A DNA stretch of 64,000 nucleotides from an uncultured Caryophanales bacterium (GTDB taxonomy: Bacteria; Bacillota_I; Bacilli_A; RFN20; CAG-288). Shown in pieces: positions 41,621 through 51,002 of this stretch. The notes under the pieces are model-generated. The model did no database searches, was not told the origin of the DNA, and saw only the letters and a list, made by a program, of their open reading frames with translations. The stretch covers positions 1 to 64,000 of the forward strand of contig CAJMBK010000002.1 in NCBI GenBank assembly GCA_905211645.1, given 5' to 3'. Numbering within the stretch: the first letter of the stretch is position 1; each line of letters opens with the position of its first letter. The position numbers and the translations under genes are program-made.

Positions 41621-44215
41621 TTACTTTAAGTCAAACCATGTCTTACTTTGTGAACCTTCACAAACGAGTTTACATCTTAATTTGACTGCGTTTTCCATGG
41701 TTTCTTTAATAATTGGCATGACAACATCAACTTCTTCATCTGGAACTTTGAAAATAAGTTCGTCGTGAATTTGAAGTATCATCTTAGTCTTATAATCTTT
41801 CAATTTCTTATCAAGTTCAACCATTGCAACCTTAATTAAATCAGCTGCTGAACCTTGAATAGTTGTGTTAATTGCAGCTCTTTCTGAGAAAGATCTAACT
41901 TGGAAATCAGGTGAATTGATATCTTTTAAATATCTAACACGATTGAAAATAGTTTTTACATAACCGTGATTCTTTGCATATTGGATGACTTTATTTTGAT
42001 ATTCATCAATCTCAGGGAATGTCTTTTTAAAGTTATCCATGAAGGCTTTCGCTTCTTGATAGGAAATATTTAAATCGACACTTAATCCGTAAACTGAGAT
42101 ACCGTAGATGATACCAAAGTTAACAGCTTTTGCATTTCTTCTCATGCTTGAAGTGACTTCATCAAGAGGAACATTGAAGATTTTACTTGCAGTTGCTCTA
42201 TGAATATCAAGACCTTTATTGAAAACATCGATAAGATGTTGGATATTTGCGATATGAGCCAGAACTCTAAGTTCGATTTGTGAGTAGTCAAAACTTACAA
42301 GTTTGTATCCATCTTCATAGTAGAAAGCTTTTCTCATTTCCTTACCTTCTTCGGTGCGAATTGAGATTGTTTGTAAGTTAGGATCAGACATTGATAAGCG
42401 TCCAGTTGATGTTAAAGCTTGATTGAAAATTGCATGAATTTTACCATCGGGTGTGATGTATTTTGGCAAACTTTCAGTGTATGCAGAAATTAACTTTGTG
42501 TATTTTCTGTAATCCATTAAAAGTGAGATAACTTCGTGCTCATTTTCAATTGCTTTTAAGGTGTCAATACTGGTTGATTTCTTCTTTAAATTCTTACCAA
42601 GTTGCAACTCATCAAAAAGAAGTTTTGAGATTTGAGTTGGTGAATTTAAATTGATGTTTTTATCAGAACAATAAACAAGAATTTTACTTCTGATATCAGC
42701 GATAATTTTCTTATATTTATCGTTTAATTCAGCTAAGAATTTTCTGTCACAAGGAATACCTTCAATTTCCATCTTTGCTAAGACTAAAGAAAGTGGTATT
42801 TCAATATTCTTATATAAATCAACTTGCTTTTCTATAGTTATTTTATCGTGATAGTAGTCTTTAACTTGTGAAACAACTTGGCAGATTGCAATTGCTTTAT
42901 CGGTTGTATCTAAAGTTGTGACATCAACATCTAAATTGTCTTCGATAAGGATATTTACATTTGAATCAAAGTCAGGATTTAAGACGTATTCTGCAAGTAA
43001 AATATCATTTTCAATTGCGTTAGCGAAAGGAAGATTTAATCTATTTAAAATAACGTTTAAAGACTTGGAATCGTATGTGTTTTTAGGTTTATCGGATTTA
43101 AGATAGTTGGTCAAAGCATCATCAACATTATTCAAATAAAATGATGGATAAAAGTAGTTTTTATCTTTAGTTGAGAAAATTAAGCCAAGGATTTCTGCAT
43201 TATTTTCGTTAGTTCCATTCAAAGAAAAGTAAATTGAACTAACTTCACCTTTGATATCTGCAAAAGATGAAATTTCAACTTTTTCATGTAATTTAGATTT
43301 AACTTGGTTTTGCTGAGGAACAGAAGTTGCACTTTCTTTTTCAAGTTGTGCAGAGAATTTATCCAACGAATATTTATCGTAAAATTCTTTTAATTTTGCG
43401 ACGTCAGGTTGCTTAACAAAAGATTTATCTGCATATTCTTTAACATCGATATCGGTGATAATTGTGGCAATTCTTCTGCAGATCATGCAGTCATTTTTGT
43501 ATTCGGTAAATTTCTTTTGAACGCCAGGTTTAAGTTCACTAAGATGTTCATAAATGGTTTCAATATCACCATATTTTTGTAAAAGTGGGATGGTAGTTTT
43601 TTCACCCATTCCTGGAATTCCCTTGTAATTATCTGATGAATCACCAGCGATGGCTTTAAAGTCGATAATCTGTTTTGGCTTAAGTTGATAGTTTTCTTCA
43701 ATATTATCAAGGGTATTAAATTGAATATCTGTTAAACCTTTTTTGATGATAGCAACCGTAATTTTATCATCAACAAGTTGAAGGAAGTCTTTGTCGGATG
43801 TGAAGATTGTGACATCATCACCGATTGATTCAAAGTATTTTGCAAATGAACCGGCTAAATCATCACCTTCATACCCTTCTTTGGAGATGTAGAAAATATT
43901 CATGCAATCAAGCATCTCATGAGCGATTGGAATTTGAGTGACAAGTTCAGGTTCAATTGGTTTTCTTTGAACTTTGTAATCTTTAAATTCTTCACTTCTG
44001 AATGTCTTTTTACCTGTATCAAAGCAAACAACAAGTCTATCACCATCAGAAAGTTGATTTCTAAATTTGGTGATAAAGTTGTGGAAAGCAAAGATTGCAT
44101 TAGTTGGTGTTCCATCTCTAGAACGCATCAAATATGTAGGATTTGTGTAATTGTAAGTAGCGTAAAATGAACGAAATAAAATTGAATTTCCGTCAAGAAC
44201 AAATGTTTTAGCCAT
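41621..44215 (-). CDS. polA: DNA polymerase I
   Basis: This 864-residue Pol I has a 5'-3' exonuclease domain (FVLDGNSILFRSFYATY, DDLAGSFAKYFES, FTSDKDFLQLV, AIAGDSSDNYKGIPGMG), a degenerate middle proofreading domain and the polymerase (TSTGRLSMSDPNLQTI, LVSFDYSQIELRVLAHI, RRNAKAVNFGIIYGIS, ILQIHDELIFKVPDEE). The 3'-5' exonuclease lacks the usual D.E motif, as in Bacillus-type Pol I, so it probably does not proofread. It fills gaps and removes RNA primers. Its start overlaps dnaE by eight bases and mutM-coaE follows nine bases later, so replication and repair genes form one operon. Confidence 0.93.
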   Translation of the reverse strand: MAKTFVLDGNSILFRSFYATYNYTNPTYLMRSRDGTPTNAIFAFHNFITKFRNQLSDGDRLVVCFDTGKKTFRSEEFKDYKVQRKPIEPELVTQIPIAHEMLDCMNIFYISKEGYEGDDLAGSFAKYFESIGDDVTIFTSDKDFLQLVDDKITVAIIKKGLTDIQFNTLDNIEENYQLKPKQIIDFKAIAGDSSDNYKGIPGMGEKTTIPLLQKYGDIETIYEHLSELKPGVQKKFTEYKNDCMICRRIATIITDIDVKEYADKSFVKQPDVAKLKEFYDKYSLDKFSAQLEKESATSVPQQNQVKSKLHEKVEISSFADIKGEVSSIYFSLNGTNENNAEILGLIFSTKDKNYFYPSFYLNNVDDALTNYLKSDKPKNTYDSKSLNVILNRLNLPFANAIENDILLAEYVLNPDFDSNVNILIEDNLDVDVTTLDTTDKAIAICQVVSQVKDYYHDKITIEKQVDLYKNIEIPLSLVLAKMEIEGIPCDRKFLAELNDKYKKIIADIRSKILVYCSDKNINLNSPTQISKLLFDELQLGKNLKKKSTSIDTLKAIENEHEVISLLMDYRKYTKLISAYTESLPKYITPDGKIHAIFNQALTSTGRLSMSDPNLQTISIRTEEGKEMRKAFYYEDGYKLVSFDYSQIELRVLAHIANIQHLIDVFNKGLDIHRATASKIFNVPLDEVTSSMRRNAKAVNFGIIYGISVYGLSVDLNISYQEAKAFMDNFKKTFPEIDEYQNKVIQYAKNHGYVKTIFNRVRYLKDINSPDFQVRSFSERAAINTTIQGSAADLIKVAMVELDKKLKDYKTKMILQIHDELIFKVPDEEVDVVMPIIKETMENAVKLRCKLVCEGSQSKTWFDLK

Positions 44216-47132
44216 GATGATTCTCCTTTAATATTGTGATGCGATCGTAGATTTCACGCTCAACTTCTCTTTTACTAACTTTTTTAACTGCAAAAAAGTC
44301 GTAAGGTTGAATTGAATATCTCTTATCGTATTTAATTTTATAATTTTTAGTTTCGTCAGTTGAAAGAATGACTTTAGTATTATCGTTAATAATTCTTTCA
44401 TCATCTGTTGCTAAAAATATCTTATATTTTGTCCTATCAACTTTGAAATATTTGTACAGATCTACGCTATTAAATATTCCGATAGCTTCTTTCTCTTTTA
44501 AGAAACTGACTGCAATTGAACCAGGGACATGTTCAAATGCAAAGCCATCATCCTTTGATGTGATCATTTCAAATAAAAGGTTGATTGTATCTTTATTTGA
44601 TAAAATTGTGTTTCTTCCAATCTTGAAGCAATCTAAGCTTCCACTATTAACTAATCCGGATAAGTTTTTTGTTAAATTTACTGATTTATCTAATCCATAG
44701 AGGAAAGCAAAAAATGATTCTAAATTTTCTCTATCTTGAATATTTAAAATTGTAGAAATTGTTGTGTCGTCAATATTTTTAATTGCCTTCAATGGCATGT
44801 AAATATTGTTATCTACAACTCTGTAATGGTTGGTTGAATATTTAACTGAAGGATTTCTAAGTTTGAGATTGAAATTAGGTAATTCGTTAATAAGTCTAAC
44901 AAAATTATCATTAATTGATTCGTTTTCAAAACTAGCAATATAGAATGCTTTTGGATAATGAGCTTTGTAATAAAGAAGTCTATAAGTAATCATTGCATAA
45001 CTGACGGTGTGAGATTTATTAAAACCGTATTGAGAGAACTTAAAGACTAAGTTATAAAGTTCATATGCTTGAGAATTTGTTAAACCACTTTGAATTGCTC
45101 CAGAGATAAATTTATCTTTGTAAATAAGCATCTTCTTTTCATCTTTCTTTGACATTGCTTTTCTGAAAAGATCAGCTTCTGATTGAGTAAGATGACAAAT
45201 CTTATTACAAATTTCGATGATTTGCTCTTGGTAAATAATAATTCCGTAAGTATCTTCAAGAATTGGTTTAAGTAATGGTGTGATGTAAGAAATTTTCTCC
45301 ACACCATTCTTTCTGTTAGCATAACTTGGGATGTTATCCATTGGACCAGGTCTATACAACGCAAGAATAGCAATTAGTTGATTGAAGTTTTCAATTTTAA
45401 TTTGCTTAATTGCATAAGAAATACCGGCACCATTTAATTGGAAGATGTTTGAAAGTAACAACTTATTTAAAACTTCGTAAGTTTGTTTATCATTTAAATC
45501 ATTTATGGAAAAGTCTTTTACGCCGTAGATTTCTGTGATGTATTCTTCAATCTTACGTAAGAAAGATAAATTGGATAAACCTAAGATATCCATCTTAACA
45601 AAACCTAGTTTTTCCATGAATTGATATTCAAAACAGGCAATATCTAAGTTTTGATTGTAGGTTACTGGAATAATTGTATCCACTTTTGTAGGTGACAAAA
45701 TAATACCTGCAGGGTGAATTGAAGTGTTATTTTTTAAATTCAAAAGTGGTTTTGCTTGATTAACTAATTCCGAGACAAATTTATTCTTCATAACTTTTTG
45801 GAAGTTTGGATTTGAACTTAATTCATCATCAAAATTTTTAGCGGTAAGTGAAATTGAATTTGTAATTAATGAAATTTGTTCAGGTGAATAATTCAATTTT
45901 GCGCCAACACTTTTAAGAACACTTCTAGGCTTAAAAGATGTGTAAGTTATGATATTAACGACGTTTTCTGGAGAATATTTATTCTTTAAATATTCGATGA
46001 CTAAGTTTCTCTTAGTATCTTCAAAATCGATATCGATATCTGGGTAATCTTTTCTTTGCTCGTTCAAAAATCTTGAGAATGAAAGATTGTATTTTAATGG
46101 ATCAATCTCAGTGATATTTAAAAGATATGAACATAAACATCCACCAGCAGAACCTCTGCCTGGACCAACTTTAATATCGTTATTTTTTGCGTAATTGACA
46201 TAATCAGCAACAATCAAAAAGTAGGATGAGAAAGATTTCTTGTGAATTGTATTCAACTCTTCTTCAACACGACTTAAGTATGTTTGATCATCCTGAAGAT
46301 TAAGTCTTATCAAACCTTCATCAACTTTGCTTTTTAAGACTTTAAAATCTTCATCTTCTGAACCATACAATGAGAAAAGATGACCTTTTTTAATGTCGTA
46401 GAAATTGTAGTTGATGCTATCACCAAGTTTTGATGTCTCAATGATGTCTTTTTCTCTGTAAATCTTCTTCAAAGTTTGTGGTAACAAAAGATGGAAGGAG
46501 TAGTTTTTATTAAGAAATGCATTAGTACTTCCACCAATATCTGCAGCTAAATAGAATGATTTACTTTCATCTGAGTTGATGTATCTAACACTTGGAGCAA
46601 CGATTGCTTTAAAGTTATTTTCATCAAAAAATCTGTATAAATCTTGATGTCTTTGAAGGTCATGATTTGAATAAAGTTCAACACCAAAATATAAATCAGT
46701 TTCCTTATTTAAGTTTTCTAAAATTTCTTTATCAGAGTTTAAATTATTGATATTAATTTCAATTTCTGTAGTTAAAATGATGATTGCTAAATTTGCTAAA
46801 TTGTAATTAACTAAATTTTCTAGCGTGATAGATTCTTTTTTTAAATTACAAATTTTAACTAAATCTAAATATCCATTTTCATTTTTTGAAATGAGAATAA
46901 CTTTTGCTTTAAAATCTGGAAATTCCAATACAGTTTTATATTCAACAAAGAATTTGATGTTGGAATTACTAAGTGAATCCGCAAAACTTGCCACACCTAA
47001 TAATGAATTATCATCGGCAACACCAAAACCGGCATAACCTTTAGTTTTCGCACTGTTTTTAAGTGCGTTTTCGGTTATCAATGATTTTAAAAATGAGTAA
47101 TCGGAAGTGATATTAAAACTGTAAAAATTCAT
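44208..47132 (-). CDS. dnaE: DNA polymerase III alpha subunit (DnaE type)
   Basis: This 974-residue DnaE starts MNFYSFNITSDYSFLKSL at 47132; an ATG 12 bases earlier would overlap the TGGAG ribosome site. The N-terminal PHP domain has lost its metal histidines (SDYSFLKS in place of HSEYSLLDG, and ADDNSLLG in place of TDHGNMFG). The polymerase core has GPGRGSAGGCLCSYLL, YPDIDIDFED (catalytic aspartates), and FVKMDILGL with YRPGPMDNIP. The length is short for DnaE (about 1,100), with a trimmed C-terminus. In Bacillota DnaE extends RNA primers at the fork. The gene is upstream of polA with an eight-base overlap. Confidence 0.92.
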   Translation of the reverse strand: MNFYSFNITSDYSFLKSLITENALKNSAKTKGYAGFGVADDNSLLGVASFADSLSNSNIKFFVEYKTVLEFPDFKAKVILISKNENGYLDLVKICNLKKESITLENLVNYNLANLAIIILTTEIEININNLNSDKEILENLNKETDLYFGVELYSNHDLQRHQDLYRFFDENNFKAIVAPSVRYINSDESKSFYLAADIGGSTNAFLNKNYSFHLLLPQTLKKIYREKDIIETSKLGDSINYNFYDIKKGHLFSLYGSEDEDFKVLKSKVDEGLIRLNLQDDQTYLSRVEEELNTIHKKSFSSYFLIVADYVNYAKNNDIKVGPGRGSAGGCLCSYLLNITEIDPLKYNLSFSRFLNEQRKDYPDIDIDFEDTKRNLVIEYLKNKYSPENVVNIITYTSFKPRSVLKSVGAKLNYSPEQISLITNSISLTAKNFDDELSSNPNFQKVMKNKFVSELVNQAKPLLNLKNNTSIHPAGIILSPTKVDTIIPVTYNQNLDIACFEYQFMEKLGFVKMDILGLSNLSFLRKIEEYITEIYGVKDFSINDLNDKQTYEVLNKLLLSNIFQLNGAGISYAIKQIKIENFNQLIAILALYRPGPMDNIPSYANRKNGVEKISYITPLLKPILEDTYGIIIYQEQIIEICNKICHLTQSEADLFRKAMSKKDEKKMLIYKDKFISGAIQSGLTNSQAYELYNLVFKFSQYGFNKSHTVSYAMITYRLLYYKAHYPKAFYIASFENESINDNFVRLINELPNFNLKLRNPSVKYSTNHYRVVDNNIYMPLKAIKNIDDTTISTILNIQDRENLESFFAFLYGLDKSVNLTKNLSGLVNSGSLDCFKIGRNTILSNKDTINLLFEMITSKDDGFAFEHVPGSIAVSFLKEKEAIGIFNSVDLYKYFKVDRTKYKIFLATDDERIINDNTKVILSTDETKNYKIKYDKRYSIQPYDFFAVKKVSKREVEREIYDRITILKENHHG

Positions 47133-47152
47133 TAGAAACTCCATATTTAATT

Positions 47153-47176
47153 TTATCTTATTTAGAAATAAGATAA
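47153..47176. promoter_or_regulatory. 24-bp palindrome in a divergent promoter region
   Basis: TTATCTTATTT and AAATAAGATAA form a perfect inverted repeat around a 2-bp centre. It lies between the divergent dnaE and glycosyltransferase genes, overlapping the probable -35 area of the plus-strand promoter (TAAAAT at 47191-47196). It could be an operator; there is no T-run, so it is not a terminator. Confidence 0.4.
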
Positions 47177-47217
47177 TTTGTTTATTATGCTAAAATTTAC
47201 GTAAAGAAGGAAAATCG

Positions 47218-49101
47218 ATGACAAGTAGATTTATTACGTTTATTATTTACTTTAAGTACTGCGATAAAGACATGTCTTTAATGCTCCAATCTTTGGATGA
47301 ACAGATTGATAAAAACTACAAAGCTATCTTTGTCGTCGATGATAATTTCGAGTATCAATCTCTAGAAACTGAACTCCATAAAACTGATATAAAGTACGAA
47401 TTTGTTCACTCAAATAACAGAAGTGAATCTTCTCTTTTTAACTACTTAATTAAGTACAGAGTTAAAACGGAATACTTTCAAATTTTTAATGACCAAAACT
47501 TCTTTGAATTCGACTATGTTTCTAGGTTAAAAGATGCTTTAACTAAAGCTGAAGCAGATATTTTTGTCACTTCAATTGCTAGATACAAGAAGAATAAAGT
47601 TATCAAGAAATCTTTTAGAGATATTTACACAAATAGACTTAGATTACTCTCTGAATTCTTGAAGTTTAAAAAGATTAGACCTTATCTCCCACTCTATATT
47701 TTTAGAACAAATTTAGTTAAATCTAATAAAGTTGTTTTCGAGAATAACTTAGTTATAGGTAATGACTTTTCGTTCATCTCAAAATGCTTCTACTTCTCGA
47801 AAAAGACTGTTTTTGATAAGAATATTTTCGTATCAACTATAGTTAATAAATCCAGTCGAAGCAGAAACACTGGAGATAAACATGTTTTAAGAACTTACTT
47901 CGATGTTTTGTATGTTTTTAAGCTATTTATCATCAACAAAGAAGGATATAAATCTCAGTATTTGAATTTATTTAGACATCCTCATTGTTACTTTAGATTA
48001 TTCAGACATTTCTACCGCTACGATTCAATGATGGTTAGATTGAATTACTTCTATTTAATCTATGCATTCTTCAAGGATGTATTTTTCTTATTTTTACGTC
48101 ACAAACTTATTTACGGTAATTCTTACACACCTTTATTACTTGAAAATAATTTGATTGACACATACAAAGACAATCCAGAAAAGAAGGCAAAGTTCTGCTT
48201 AATTTATGAAGTTAAGAATTGTTTTAACAACGATTACAACAAGAATTTCTTCACCAATTTATTGAACCAAGATTCGAAAAATTACATCGTTTATCTTTTA
48301 ATTCATGAAGATGAGGTTATGAGTATCGATTCATCAATTAAAGGCTTCGTTTACAGATATGAAAATGTCTTCAATTTTAAGGTCTACACAAACTTATGTA
48401 CCGCAATTAAAGAGATTGTTGAAGAGACTGATTGCAAGTATTACAACATTTCAAATACCAATATCATCCCTCGTGTAAATTTGATTAGCAGAATGAATAC
48501 AGTTGTCGAAAAGAATAAGCATCCTGATATTGTTTCAGCCAGTTACATCGAGTACGATTACGATAAAAACCTATCGAAATTCCACATCTTTTCACCTAAA
48601 CCACACTTTAAAAACATAGTTAAAAAGAAATTTAATAAACAAGGGGACATCTTCTTATTCAATAAATTTATCAGAAAAGAATTCCTTGTCAGATCCTTGG
48701 AATACATCGAATACTCAGATACAGTTTATTTTATGAGTAATCTTTTGATGATGCTTAAACTTTATGCGTTAAGTAAAAAGGTTAGTACTTATTCTCGTGT
48801 TGGATGCTACTTCCAACATAAAGATGAAAATATTAAATTTACAGTTACAGATTTAATAAATTTGAAGAAAGAATTTGTTTCTTTTTACAGCTTTTTAAAT
48901 GATAAAAAGATGAATAATAAGCAATTTTTGAAGAATTCCTTACTGAGTAAACGAGTTATCAAAATGTTAAAATATCATTTATCTAAATATGATATTGCTT
49001 CTTTTAATTTGAAAGAGAAAGAAATTGTTCATAAATTGATCGACAACAAAGTCACAATTGAAGAGTTTGAAAATATTTTTGTGAAAAAAGAAATTATTTA
49101 G
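47218..49101 (+). CDS. Two-domain GT2-like glycosyltransferase
   Basis: This 627-residue protein contains two GT-A-like modules. The first (1-220) begins FITFIIYFKYCDKDMSLMLQ, then FVVDDNFEYQS and EYFQIFNDQNFFEFDYVS, where DxD is degenerate (ND.NF). The second (about 325-560) has KAKFCLIYEVKNCFNN and LLIHEDEVMSIDS. Short hydrophobic segments around residues 270-295 (YFYLIYAFFKDVFFLFL) may bring it to the membrane. It probably builds a surface polysaccharide or teichoic-acid-like glycan. The acceptor is unknown and catalysis is uncertain. It precedes rlmB by about 27 bases. Confidence 0.65.
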   Translation: MTSRFITFIIYFKYCDKDMSLMLQSLDEQIDKNYKAIFVVDDNFEYQSLETELHKTDIKYEFVHSNNRSESSLFNYLIKYRVKTEYFQIFNDQNFFEFDYVSRLKDALTKAEADIFVTSIARYKKNKVIKKSFRDIYTNRLRLLSEFLKFKKIRPYLPLYIFRTNLVKSNKVVFENNLVIGNDFSFISKCFYFSKKTVFDKNIFVSTIVNKSSRSRNTGDKHVLRTYFDVLYVFKLFIINKEGYKSQYLNLFRHPHCYFRLFRHFYRYDSMMVRLNYFYLIYAFFKDVFFLFLRHKLIYGNSYTPLLLENNLIDTYKDNPEKKAKFCLIYEVKNCFNNDYNKNFFTNLLNQDSKNYIVYLLIHEDEVMSIDSSIKGFVYRYENVFNFKVYTNLCTAIKEIVEETDCKYYNISNTNIIPRVNLISRMNTVVEKNKHPDIVSASYIEYDYDKNLSKFHIFSPKPHFKNIVKKKFNKQGDIFLFNKFIRKEFLVRSLEYIEYSDTVYFMSNLLMMLKLYALSKKVSTYSRVGCYFQHKDENIKFTVTDLINLKKEFVSFYSFLNDKKMNNKQFLKNSLLSKRVIKMLKYHLSKYDIASFNLKEKEIVHKLIDNKVTIEEFENIFVKKEII

Positions 49102-49128
49102 TATTTTGTTAGTGAAGGGATAAATAGT

Positions 49129-49863
49129 ATGGAAAGTTTTGTTTTTGGAAGAATACCTGTAAAGAATGCTTTGGATGGAAAAAGAATTCCAACCAAGTTA
49201 CTCATTCATGAAAAGATCAATCCTGATAAAGAGATTATCAAAACTTGTGAAAGAAAAGGTGTTACTATTCAAACTGTACCTGCAGATATGCTTAATAAAA
49301 TCTGCAATGATAAGAACCACCAAGGTTATCTTTTGTATTTATCAGATTTTAAATACACTGATTTTGATAAAGTTTTGAATAAAGTCAAAGACAAGCAAGA
49401 TTCAACTATTCTTTTACTCGATGGTATTAATGACCCAGTTAACTTTGGTTCTATCATTCGTTCCGCCTGTTTCTTTAATGTTGATGCAATTATTATCATG
49501 AAGAATAGACAGGTTCAAATGACACCAACTGTTATCAAAGTTTCCACTGGTGCCGAAGAATTTGTTCCAATTTGCCAAGTTACAAATTTAACTAATACTA
49601 TCAAAGAACTTAAGAAAGTTGGTTATTTCGTAGTTTCTTCATCAGATAAAGGTCACGATTTATTTGATGAAATCAATTATTCTGGTAAGATTGCCTTAGT
49701 TACAGGTAACGAAGGTAAAGGTGTTTCCAGATTAGTTTTAGAAAACTCTGATTTTATCGCTAAAATCCCTTCAACAAGTACGATTACTTCACTCAATGCT
49801 AATGTCGCCACAGCATGCTTTTTATCATACATTGAAAGTTATCGTAGAAAAGTAAATAAGTAA
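49129..49863 (+). CDS. rlmB: 23S rRNA 2'-O-methyltransferase RlmB (TrmH/SpoU family)
   Basis: This 244-residue SPOUT enzyme has an N-terminal substrate domain (FVFGRIPVKNALDGKRIP), then motif 1 ILLLDGINDPVNFGSIIRSA, motif 2 GKIALVTGNEGKGVSRLVL and motif 3 STSTITSLNANVATACFLSY. It methylates a guanosine ribose in 23S rRNA (G2251 in E. coli), though a tRNA relative cannot be excluded. GAAGGGATA precedes the ATG. In Bacillus rlmB lies close to sigH, and here the next gene is a sigma-like gene, supporting the assignment. Confidence 0.88.
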   Translation: MESFVFGRIPVKNALDGKRIPTKLLIHEKINPDKEIIKTCERKGVTIQTVPADMLNKICNDKNHQGYLLYLSDFKYTDFDKVLNKVKDKQDSTILLLDGINDPVNFGSIIRSACFFNVDAIIIMKNRQVQMTPTVIKVSTGAEEFVPICQVTNLTNTIKELKKVGYFVVSSSDKGHDLFDEINYSGKIALVTGNEGKGVSRLVLENSDFIAKIPSTSTITSLNANVATACFLSYIESYRRKVNK

Positions 49864-49888
49864 GTAAAAATTGGAAAGGGGTGCATAG

Positions 49889-50500
49889 ATAAGAAAAGAT
49901 TTTTCAACGGGGACTAATCCTCACGATTTTGTTTCGCTTAAATATAAATATACAAAACTTGATGATCTTGTTATTCTAGCTAGACAAGATCAAGAAGCAA
50001 ATAATGAACTTTATAATAGATTACAACCAATAATTGACCGTTATATTTATAATGCAATTAAAGACAATCCATTTTTGGAAGAAAGTGATTGTTACAAAAA
50101 ACTTACTGACATCATTGAATACACTAAGAGAAAATATTCACCAAATATCGGCTCATTTATCCATTTTCTTAGAAGAAATATCAAACATTTCTTCTCCTGT
50201 TTTATTACGTCAAAATTAAGAAATTATATTTTTTTAAAAGATAAGGTAGAAGTAAAGCAGGATTTGAATGAGTATGTTTACAAACCGAGTAGCTTAGATG
50301 AAATTAAAACTGATTGTGATGTCATGTATGCTTTCGAAGAAGTTAATAAATATTTCGGCAAAAGATTCACCGATATTTTCATGGAATATATCTCTGGAAT
50401 GAATAAGTATGAGATTTGCCAGAAGTACGATATTTCTCATTACATTTTGAATAAGAAAATTAATGATATTCAAACATTCTTATACAACAAAATGAAGTAA
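49889..50500 (+). CDS. SigH-like sigma-70 factor with non-standard start codon
   Basis: The frame is sigma-70-like over about 203 codons: region 2 (LDDLVILARQDQEANNELYNR, then QPIIDRYIYNAIKDN) and a C-terminal region-4-type HTH (YISGMNKYEICQKYDISHYI). No ATG, GTG or TTG lies in this frame before codon 63 (TTG at 50075), which would remove region 2. At 49889 an ATA follows AAAGGGG by seven bases, the right distance, so ATA (or a mutated ATG) is the most likely start. The position after rlmB matches sigH of Bacillus. Known SigH controls competence and stationary-phase genes. It could be expressed poorly from ATA, or it could be a decaying gene. Its 3' end overlaps the convergent thioredoxin-like gene by 21 bases. 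Confidence 0.6.
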   Translation: MRKDFSTGTNPHDFVSLKYKYTKLDDLVILARQDQEANNELYNRLQPIIDRYIYNAIKDNPFLEESDCYKKLTDIIEYTKRKYSPNIGSFIHFLRRNIKHFFSCFITSKLRNYIFLKDKVEVKQDLNEYVYKPSSLDEIKTDCDVMYAFEEVNKYFGKRFTDIFMEYISGMNKYEICQKYDISHYILNKKINDIQTFLYNKMK

Positions 50501-50905
50501 AGTTTCTTTAATTTCGTTATCGTCATATTTAAATGATGAAACATATTTAGTAACTTTACCATCATCCACTTTAAAGATTAAGGGAACATAGAAATACTTA
50601 AAGAAATTGATATTTGAGATCTCAGATAGTTCATCCTTATAAGTATTAATCAAATCCTTATTCGATGAGTTCTTGAAGTTTTCTAAATCAATCTTGAATA
50701 AAGATGAATTAACATCAAAGACTAATTCTTCCAAAGCTGAATTTACTTTCTTACAGATTGGACAGTACTTATTAAAGATATATAGATAATAATTATTTTC
50801 TTCAATTTCTGAGATATCGTTTATTTCGACAAAAGATGAACTCACAGGTTCGTTTATACATGATGTCAAAAGAAGTATAGTAGGTAAAATCAATCTAAGT
50901 TTCAT
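50480..50905 (-). CDS. Thioredoxin-fold lipoprotein with CPIC
   Basis: This protein has 141 residues from MKLRLILPTILLLTSC (lipobox, Cys at 16); GGAGAAAAC precedes this ATG, so the upstream extension is not used. The mature part has a thioredoxin-like fold with active site NKYCPICKKVN (CPIC) and FYVPLIFKVDDGKV, where the cis-Pro precedes LIF. It is probably anchored outside the membrane as a thiol-disulphide oxidoreductase. A very similar layout is used by lipoprotein thioredoxins for redox repair. It is convergent with the SigH-like gene and overlaps it by 21 bases. Confidence 0.75.
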   Translation of the reverse strand: MKLRLILPTILLLTSCINEPVSSSFVEINDISEIEENNYYLYIFNKYCPICKKVNSALEELVFDVNSSLFKIDLENFKNSSNKDLINTYKDELSEISNINFFKYFYVPLIFKVDDGKVTKYVSSFKYDDNEIKETLLHFVV

Positions 50906-51002
50906 AGTTTTCTCCTTTTCATAACATATATCGCATGAAAAGACGAAAAAATTAAAAAAGTCGGGCAAATTTTTATCCGACTTATAGAAACGTTAATTTA
51001 AA

